Shown piece after piece: positions 59,198-64,000 of a stretch of DNA of 64,000 bases. A program made the translations under genes and the position numbers. The notes below the pieces were generated by a model. That model made no database searches and was not told where the DNA came from. It saw nothing but the letters and a program-made list of their open reading frames with translations. This stretch comes from Marinovum algicola. GTDB taxonomy: Bacteria > Pseudomonadota > Alphaproteobacteria > Rhodobacterales > Rhodobacteraceae. Position 1 is the first letter of the stretch. Each line of letters opens with the position of its first letter. The DNA is taken from NCBI RefSeq assembly GCF_900109145.1, contig NZ_FNYY01000021.1:23351-87350 (forward strand), read 5' to 3'.

Positions 59198-59634
59198 TGG
59201 GTGGCTCCTTTCAGCGAGAAGGGTTTGTCGGGCGCATGGCGGGCCGCCCACATGCCAATCAGCATGAACGGCACGAAGATGAGGGTGCCTGTGGCGGCGA
59301 TGGGAAGGGCAGTGAGCGCCGGTCCGGGGCAAAACCCGCCGAGCCCCCAACCCGTTCCAAAGATCGCAGCTCCTACTACCAGCTTCGGCTCGAGGTCGCT
59401 CTTCCGCGGGATGCGGAATTCGCTGTCGAAGAATGGACGGTCGAGCGCCCGGGTGAGCCAGGCGAACCCTGGCGCCGTCACCAGGATGGCGCCACCCATC
59501 ACGAAGGCGAGGCTCGGGTCCCAACTGCCGAACAGGTCGAGAAAGTTCAGCACCTTGGCCGGGTTGGCCATGCCTGAGATGATCAGGCCGAGGCCGAAAA
59601 TCAGGCCGGAAATTAGGGCAAATATCTGTTTCAT
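59194..59634 (-). CDS. YeeE/YedE-type sulfur transporter half (DUF6691)
   Basis: A 146-residue membrane protein with four hydrophobic segments. GLIISGMANPAKVLNFLDLFGSWDPSLAFVMGGA and VVGAAIFGTGWGLGGFCPGPAL match the second half of YeeE/YedE proteins; the cysteine in GGFCPGPA is the conserved sulfur-relay residue. It overlaps the metallohydrolase gene by four bases. It pairs with the preceding gene to make a split two-subunit thiosulfate/sulfur-species channel. Confidence 0.88.
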   Translation of the reverse strand: MKQIFALISGLIFGLGLIISGMANPAKVLNFLDLFGSWDPSLAFVMGGAILVTAPGFAWLTRALDRPFFDSEFRIPRKSDLEPKLVVGAAIFGTGWGLGGFCPGPALTALPIAATGTLIFVPFMLIGMWAARHAPDKPFSLKGATQ

Positions 59635-59644
59635 CGCTGAGACC

Positions 59645-60073
59645 TCAAATCAGGTGACGGGTGACGAGGACGGTCACGAAGGCCGCCGTCATGAATACGA
59701 TCGTTGCCACAATGGAGCGCGCTGAGCCGCGGGAGATGCCGCAGACCCCATGGCCCGAGGTGCAGCCGCTGCCGAAGACGGCGCCGAAGCCCACAAGCAG
59801 GCCGGCAATCGCCATCAGAACCGGGCTGGACGGCACCCATTGCTCAGGCCAATCGCCCGACACCAGCAGCCAGAGCGGAGCGGCCAGCAACAAGCCCAGG
59901 ACGAACAGGGCTGAAACGCCGCGCGCTTCACCGTCGCTGCTACGCGCGAAGATGCGTGAGGTCAGCCCGCTGATCCCAGCGATGCGGCCGTTCGTGGCCA
60001 TCAGCAATACCGCCGATGCCCCGATCATCATGCCGCCGCCGAGCGACAGCCATGGTGTGAATGCAGTTTCCAT
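59645..60073 (-). CDS. YeeE/YedE-type sulfur transporter half
   Basis: A 142-residue membrane protein with four hydrophobic segments. The GFGAVFGSGCTSGHGVCGISRGSARS motif (about 95-120) carries the conserved cysteines of YeeE-family thiosulfate channels. It is the promoter-proximal gene of the six-gene operon, 10 bases before its partner half. PmpA/PmpB pairs of this type occur beside BLH genes under BigR control, as here. Confidence 0.88.
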   Translation of the reverse strand: METAFTPWLSLGGGMMIGASAVLLMATNGRIAGISGLTSRIFARSSDGEARGVSALFVLGLLLAAPLWLLVSGDWPEQWVPSSPVLMAIAGLLVGFGAVFGSGCTSGHGVCGISRGSARSIVATIVFMTAAFVTVLVTRHLI

Positions 60074-60144
60074 CTCTCCACTCCGTGATGGCGCGCAAGA
60101 TCGTGCACGCTTGATGTTATCTATTGTCGATGTATATCGGAGCC

Positions 60145-60154
60145 TGAATATTCA
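60145..60154. promoter_or_regulatory. Small palindrome in the regulator/operon intergenic region
   Basis: TGAATATTCA is a perfect 10-bp palindrome in the 95-base gap between the divergent ArsR-type gene and the sulfur operon. ArsR-family operators are usually longer and imperfect, so this is only a candidate. Confidence 0.3.
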
Positions 60155-60168
60155 AGGTGAGGCATGTA

Positions 60169-60468
60169 GTGGCCGACGACGACCTGCTTGACGGCGACAT
60201 CAAAAAAGCCGCTGAACTGATGAAGATGCTGGCCTCGGAGGCCCGTTTGCGGATTCTGTGTCGTCTGGTGGAAGGCGAGCGCTCGGTAGGCGAACTCGCC
60301 CAAGCCTGTGGCGTCGCTCAGCCCACGATGTCTCAGCAACTCAAACGGCTCAAAGACGCCGGTCTGGTAGAAGGCCGCCGGGAAGCCCAGACGGTCTACT
60401 ATCGACTTGCAGGGAATGAAGCTGCGGCGGTGCTGGAGACCCTGCACACCCTGTATTGCGCACGTTAG
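60169..60468 (+). CDS. ArsR-family persulfide-responsive repressor (BigR/SqrR type)
   Basis: A 99-residue winged-helix regulator. The GTG at 60169 was chosen because AAGGTGAGG lies 5 bases upstream; a GTG at 60157 would add four residues. The DNA-recognition helix is in ACGVAQPTMSQQLKRLKDAG. Two cysteines occupy the positions used by BigR/SqrR sensors: RILCRLVEGE (about 30) and the penultimate-region TLYCAR near the C-terminus. Formation of a tetrasulfide or disulfide between them releases DNA. It is divergent from the sulfur operon and almost certainly represses it. Confidence 0.9.
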   Translation: MADDDLLDGDIKKAAELMKMLASEARLRILCRLVEGERSVGELAQACGVAQPTMSQQLKRLKDAGLVEGRREAQTVYYRLAGNEAAAVLETLHTLYCAR

Positions 60469-60555
60469 CGCTGGCCAATGTCGATTGAGAAGGGGCTCGC
60501 AACTTGAACGGACAAGAACATTGAGTATTGATCGCGCTTGCCGTGTAATCGCTGT

Positions 60556-62250
60556 ATGAACACACAAGCGATCAGGCGACTTGGCGTCCAGATGGGCCGC
60601 CGCTTAACCAAGGATGCCCGGCATCTGAAGATCGGCTTGGGCGGAGCCGTGGCAACGCTCTTGTTGGCCTCGATCTGGATCGTGGTGGACGCGCGGCAGG
60701 ACGAGCAGGCCGATGTCCGCACCGCAGCGACGAACATCAGCGCGCTCCTTGCGCAGCAAGGCAGGACCGCGCTTGAATCAACCGACCTCGCATTGCGTGC
60801 GATCGCCGCTCGGCTCGAACGCGAGGATCTCCCACAAGACGACGCGGAATTTCGCACGTTCATTCGCAGTCTCAACGAACGCCTTGAGACGGTTCGTGCG
60901 CTCTTCGTGATCGGAGCGGACGGCCACATCAGTCACGACACCGATTACCCGGACACTCCGCGCGTTTCGCTGGCCGACAGGCAGTATTTCAGCGTATTGC
61001 GCGACGACCCCGACAGGGATTTCTACGTCGGCCGCCCGATTCTGAGCCGGTCGGTCTCGCGCTGGTTTGTTCCCGTCGCGCGTCGCCTCGAGTCCAGCGA
61101 TGGCCAATTCGCCGGGGTTGCGGTGGCGGCGCTTGAGCCGAACTTCATCGAACGAACCTACGGCCGCCTGAAACTCGAGCCGCGTGACGTAGTCGCCCTG
61201 TTTCATGCGGACCGAACTCTGATTGCGAGCGTCCCGCCGCTGCCCGACGCCTATGGAAAACAGGCCGAGAATGTCAGGATTTTCGCGCCCGACCTGGCCG
61301 AGGCTTCAAACGGTATTTATCAGACCATGAACCCACTTACCGAGCGCGAGGCGGTGGTCGGGTTTGAACGTTTTGGCGCGTTCCCTCTGGTAGTCGCCGT
61401 CGGGCTTGACCACGGCGACGCTCTGGTCGATTGGCGCCGGACACTCTGGACCGTCGTTCTCGCCGATATCCTCCTGATCTCGCTGATGCTACTGCTCTAC
61501 TCGGCGCTGGAACGTCGTCGGCTCGAGCGGCAGGTCGAGCGCCAGAAGGCAGTGATGGAGCAGAAACTTGAGACCATCGGTTTCATGACAAGCGGAGTCG
61601 CACATGACTTCAAGAACATCCTTGCGGTGATCGACTCCGCGGTGCGCTTGCTGCGTCGAAGAGACGTTGACGAGACCTTGCTTCGGGGCATTGATGAAGC
61701 CCGAGAGCGCGGTGTCGGGCTAATCTCTGATCTGCTCAAGTTCGCCAAAGATCAGGAGGTGCATACAAGCACATTCAGCCTGGATGGGCAGATCCGCTCC
61801 CTCGAAGCTCTGCTCCGCCGCAGCACGGGCTCAGGTATCACGCTTTCACTCGATCTCGAGGCCGGCGAAGCCTGCGTGGAGGCGAGCCGAGCGCTTTTGG
61901 ATGCGGCTTTGATGAATCTGGCGGTCAACGCCTCGCACGCAATGCCCAAGGGGGGCGAACTCGTTATTTCGACGAGGGTCGTCGACCTCGAAGAACATCC
62001 CAGCCTTCATCCCGGACGGTATGCGTCCATTCAGGTTGAAGATACCGGACAAGGCATCACTCAGGAAACACTGGCCAGCCTGTTCCAGCCGTTCACAAGC
62101 ACGAAAGGGGCTAATGGCACCGGTCTCGGTCTCTATCAGACACAGCGTTTCGCGCGGGAGGCTGGTGGAGATATAGGCGTCACCAGCGAGCTTGACCACG
62201 GAACGCGAGTGCAAATTCTGCTGCCGGTGGCAGACAGTTCTGCGCGTTAA
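60556..62250 (+). CDS. Cache-domain sensor histidine kinase (orphan)
   Basis: A 564-residue membrane kinase. Transmembrane helix 1 (about 26-46) and helix 2 (about 301-319) bracket a periplasmic dCache-type sensor domain with the DRQYFSVLRDDPDRDFYVGRPILSR block. A coiled coil leads to the H-box GVAHDFKNILAVID (phospho-His near residue 353). The HATPase domain has LMNLAVNASHAMPKGG (N box), VEDTGQGIT and GTGLGLYQTQRFA. The sensory ligand is unknown. No response regulator is adjacent, and the region downstream is broken by an insertion, so its partner may have been separated. Confidence 0.88.
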   Translation: MNTQAIRRLGVQMGRRLTKDARHLKIGLGGAVATLLLASIWIVVDARQDEQADVRTAATNISALLAQQGRTALESTDLALRAIAARLEREDLPQDDAEFRTFIRSLNERLETVRALFVIGADGHISHDTDYPDTPRVSLADRQYFSVLRDDPDRDFYVGRPILSRSVSRWFVPVARRLESSDGQFAGVAVAALEPNFIERTYGRLKLEPRDVVALFHADRTLIASVPPLPDAYGKQAENVRIFAPDLAEASNGIYQTMNPLTEREAVVGFERFGAFPLVVAVGLDHGDALVDWRRTLWTVVLADILLISLMLLLYSALERRRLERQVERQKAVMEQKLETIGFMTSGVAHDFKNILAVIDSAVRLLRRRDVDETLLRGIDEARERGVGLISDLLKFAKDQEVHTSTFSLDGQIRSLEALLRRSTGSGITLSLDLEAGEACVEASRALLDAALMNLAVNASHAMPKGGELVISTRVVDLEEHPSLHPGRYASIQVEDTGQGITQETLASLFQPFTSTKGANGTGLGLYQTQRFAREAGGDIGVTSELDHGTRVQILLPVADSSAR

Positions 62251-62324
62251 AGATTGGCGGTTTGTTCCCGCCGAATTCTATGTGATCGCGCAGATAACGC
62301 CCGGATTCCGGATTATTAGACCGA

Positions 62325-62349
62325 GCTGCCCGGCCTCAGGCCGGACAGC
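62325..62349 (+). terminator. Hairpin downstream of the histidine kinase gene
   Basis: GCTG-C-CCGGCCT and AGGCCGG-A-CAGC pair as a 12-position stem with one mismatch and a single-base loop (likely larger in practice), 75 bases past the stop. It is followed by CTTTC rather than a clear T-run. Confidence 0.5.
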
Positions 62350-62366
62350 CTTTCAGGCAGTTCGAG

Positions 62367-62458
62367 TTAGATGATCCGCACCTGCGTTCCGACTGGCGTG
62401 ATCTCGAAGAGCTCCGCGATCATCTCATTGTAGAGTCCGATACATCCGTCAGAGGATG
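62367..62458 (-). pseudogene. C-terminal remnant of an L,D-transpeptidase (YkuD) gene, cut by the IS unit
   Basis: Read on the minus strand from the IS boundary, the frame gives SSDGCIGLYNEMIAEL, then FEITPVGTQVRII and a stop at 62367-62369. The SxGCxxLxN pattern is the YkuD active site (nucleophilic Cys in DGC), and PVGTxV is the usual end of the domain. The IS junction falls 3-4 codons upstream of the catalytic cysteine, so the gene is inactivated. If the insertion and one GATG copy are removed, the frame continues in the right flank (KPGAYSAS) but meets a TAG at 63962-63964, so the gene may have been damaged before. Confidence 0.65.
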
Positions 62459-62484
62459 TGACCTGCCCCCCGAGGCTCCCTCAT

Positions 62485-63369
62485 TCATAACGAGAGTTTG
62501 CGGGTTTGGATTTCATATTCTTCGTCGTAGGTTTGGGCAAGCGCGGCGAGCGCGGAGCCCTCAATTTGCTCAAGCGCTCGCCGCGCCTCTGCGGGTGTTT
62601 GGTTTCCGAGTGATGAGTGCGGTCTGACGTTATTGTAATCGTATCGCCAAAGGGCCAGCTTTCGGCGGGCATCATCTAACGTGTCGAAGATCTCCTCATT
62701 CAGCAACTCGTCTCGCAGGCTGCCGTTGAAGCTTTCGACGAAGCCATTCTGCTGAGGCTTGCCGGGGTCAATGTAATGCCAATTAACGTCGTTATCGCCG
62801 GCCCATTTCAGGATCGCACGGCTGGTGAACTCCGTCCCATTATCGCTGACAATACAAGCTGGCTTCCCGTAGACACGCACAAGCGCGTCCAATTCGCGGG
62901 CTACACGTGCGCCAGATATGCTCGTGTCGGCCATCAGGCACAGGTTCTCGCGGCAGCAGTCGTCGTTCACGGCTAACATACGGAACTTGCGGGAAGCACC
63001 AAACGTGTCAGACACAAAATCCAAGGACCAACGCTGACCTGGGTGCAAGGCCAGCGGCATCGGTGTTCGCGATCCTCGCGCTCGTTTGCGGCCCCTGCGC
63101 CGTCTGACGCCCAGCTTTTCCTCAGTGTAGAGGCGATACAGCTTCTTGTGGTTCATGATCATCCCTTTGCGTTCCAACAGCACGCCGATCCGACGATAAC
63201 CAAACCGACGACGCTTGCTGGCAATCGCCTGCATTTCTTCGCGAACTTCTGGATTATCCGGCGAGTGATCACGCCGGACGGTCTTGGGATCGACACCGAC
63301 AAGCCTGCACGCGCGGCGTTGCGAGATATCATGATCCAGCATCGCCTTGCGTGCAGCAGCCCGTCGCAC
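62485..63369 (-). CDS. IS3-family transposase OrfB (DDE catalytic part)
   Basis: A 294-residue frame with an HTH_21 segment (about 40-95, [27 protein letters not shown]) and the rve integrase core. The catalytic triad is intact: Asp in WSLDFVSD, Asp in IVSDNGTEF and Glu in [15 protein letters not shown] (DDE with the usual 35-residue spacing before Glu). It is normally produced as an OrfAB fusion by -1 frameshifting at the end of orfA: reading back one base there gives [19 protein letters not shown]. Confidence 0.92.
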   Translation of the reverse strand: MRRAAARKAMLDHDISQRRACRLVGVDPKTVRRDHSPDNPEVREEMQAIASKRRRFGYRRIGVLLERKGMIMNHKKLYRLYTEEKLGVRRRRGRKRARGSRTPMPLALHPGQRWSLDFVSDTFGASRKFRMLAVNDDCCRENLCLMADTSISGARVARELDALVRVYGKPACIVSDNGTEFTSRAILKWAGDNDVNWHYIDPGKPQQNGFVESFNGSLRDELLNEEIFDTLDDARRKLALWRYDYNNVRPHSSLGNQTPAEARRALEQIEGSALAALAQTYDEEYEIQTRKLSL

Positions 63370-63380
63370 ATTCGGTGTCG

Positions 63381-63644
63381 TCAGTTCTTTCCCAGCAAAT
63401 CCTTCAACACAACGTTGTCGAGCATGGTGTCAGCCAGCAGGCGCTTCAGCTTGGCGTTCTCGTCCTCGAGCGACTTTAAGCGATGGGTGTCAGAAACATT
63501 CATGCCGCCATATTTGGCTTTGAACTTGTAGAACGACGCAGGGCTCAGCCCATGTCTGCGGCACACCTCAGCTGTCGGCATCCCAGCTTCTTGCTCTTTG
63601 ATCATCCCAATAATCTGGGCCTCTGTAAAACGACTCTGTCGCAT
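63381..63644 (-). CDS. IS3-family transposase OrfA
   Basis: An 87-residue protein with the IS3 OrfA helix-turn-helix ([39 protein letters not shown]) and a leucine-zipper-like coiled coil ([20 protein letters not shown]). It binds the element's inverted repeats. It ends LLGKN at a GGGAAAG-type slippery region, from which a -1 shift enters orfB. Confidence 0.92.
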   Translation of the reverse strand: MRQSRFTEAQIIGMIKEQEAGMPTAEVCRRHGLSPASFYKFKAKYGGMNVSDTHRLKSLEDENAKLKRLLADTMLDNVVLKDLLGKN

Positions 63645-63711
63645 TTGTTTGCTCCTTCAAGGGTTGAGCAAACTCTACATTAAAGTGAGGGACGTTTCGG
63701 GGGGCAGGTCA

Positions 63712-63938
63712 GACACGTTAGATGATGCCCGCCGAAAGCTGGCCCTTTGGCGATACGATTACAATAACGTCAGACCGCACTCATCACTCGGAAACCAAAC
63801 ACCCGCAGAGGCGCGGCGAGCGCTTGAGCAAATTGAGGGCTCCGCGCTCGCCGCGCTTGCCCAAACCTACGACGAAGAATATGAAATCCAAACCCGCAAA
63901 CTCTCGTTATGAATGAGGGAGCCTCGGGGGGCAGGTCA
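63712..63938 (+). pseudogene. Inverted 3' fragment of the IS3-family transposase
   Basis: An exact inverted duplicate of the terminal 227 bases of the neighbouring IS: it encodes the last ~67 residues of OrfB ([19 protein letters not shown]...) to the stop near 63912, and ends in the same terminal repeat at 63938. It has no transposase start and cannot be active alone. Confidence 0.9.
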
Positions 63939-64000
63939 GATGCACTGTAAGCGCCCGGTTTCTACCGCAGCGGCTGGTCCTTGACGCGGGCGATAATGTC
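63939..64000 (-). other. Right flank of the IS unit, possible continuation of the YkuD remnant
   Basis: On the minus strand this 62-base end contains an open stretch (DIIARVKDQPLR) running in from outside the window, a TAG at 63962-63964, then KPGAYSA leading in the same frame to the YkuD remnant left of the IS once one GATG is removed. It is either a gene end followed by the remnant, or one transpeptidase gene with a nonsense codon. Confidence 0.35.

Larger units (their letters stand above)
62459..63711 (-). mobile_element. IS3-family insertion sequence (IS407-like), intact copy
   Basis: A 1253-bp element with imperfect terminal inverted repeats: TGACCTGCCCCCCGAGGCTC at 62459 and, at the other end, TGACCTGCCCCCCGAAACGT reading inward from 63711; both continue with TCCCTCA. 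It encodes orfA and orfB on the minus strand, joined by a probable -1 frameshift. The outer GATG direct repeats do not flank this copy alone but the larger unit (see the mobile element at 62459-63938). Confidence 0.88.
62459..63938. mobile_element. Compound unit: intact IS plus 227-bp inverted partial copy, flanked by GATG
   Basis: The sequence 63712-63938 is the exact reverse complement of 62459-62685, so the 1480-bp unit ends in 227-bp perfect inverted repeats. GATG occurs immediately outside both ends (62455-62458 and 63939-63942), consistent with the 4-bp target duplication of IS407-type elements. The inner IS end at 63711 has no matching duplication. Either the second copy was truncated by insertion of the first, or the unit moved as a whole. 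Confidence 0.75.

Overview
The window looks like a chromosomal segment of an alphaproteobacterium, most likely of the Rhodobacteraceae (roseobacter-type). The evidence is high G+C, the character of the housekeeping proteins (bL25 with a CTC tail next to Pth, HemF, ClpS, YchF) and many palindromic intergenic repeats. The species cannot be named from the sequence alone. Positions 1 to about 48,670 read as ordinary chromosome: short, tightly packed operons with ATGA-type overlaps.

Chromosomal part, in order: the end of a sulfatase; dtd and a PfkB sugar kinase; a zinc-ribbon membrane protein; a TadE/TadG-like pilus pair. Then comes a six-gene minus-strand operon (TerC, small membrane protein, XpaC-like, TelA, DUF2927 lipoprotein, SPFH-GYF_2) that looks like an envelope or tellurite-type stress system. 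It is followed by RNA modification (rluB, tadA, rluE), hemF, an SDR lacking its catalytic lysine, rsmC, clpS, a D,D-carboxypeptidase with a SPOR domain, pyrD, a 5'-nucleotidase and a frameshifted DnaJ-like gene. Next are a methyltransferase, an SRAP protein, tRNA-Gly(UCC), an ABC exporter, an acyl-CoA synthetase, pth and rplY, an MFS/GNAT pair, lldD, an H-NOX/hybrid-kinase pair, trpA and ychF. A FadR-type regulator then faces a sulfatase / aldehyde dehydrogenase / enolase-superfamily cluster, and the three promoters share one 17-bp palindromic operator. A CPA1 antiporter, TauE and EamA transporters and a second GntR regulator close this part.

At 48,672-48,712 there is only the 5' half of a tRNA-Ser(GCU) gene, which I read as one end of an integrated element. 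Beyond it lie two related tyrosine-recombinase-like proteins that both lack the first catalytic arginine, an HTH protein, a 30-codon ORF, a cluster of GGAAAAAAC motifs and two unrecognised small genes. Base composition is less GC-rich and gene density is low here. No matching right end was found in the window.

From 53,916 to 60,468 there is a YetF-like protein and then a six-gene minus-strand operon for sulfide/persulfide handling (two YeeE/YedE-type proteins, an ETHE1-like metallohydrolase, a SulP transporter, a metallohydrolase-rhodanese fusion and a DUF442 phosphatase-like protein). A divergent ArsR-family regulator of the BigR/SqrR type faces it. An orphan Cache-domain histidine kinase follows. 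The window ends in an L,D-transpeptidase remnant interrupted by an IS3-family unit. That unit is an intact IS joined to a 227-bp inverted partial copy, and GATG direct repeats flank the whole 1.48-kb unit.

Functions were assigned by reading motifs and family resemblance by eye; no database search was run.
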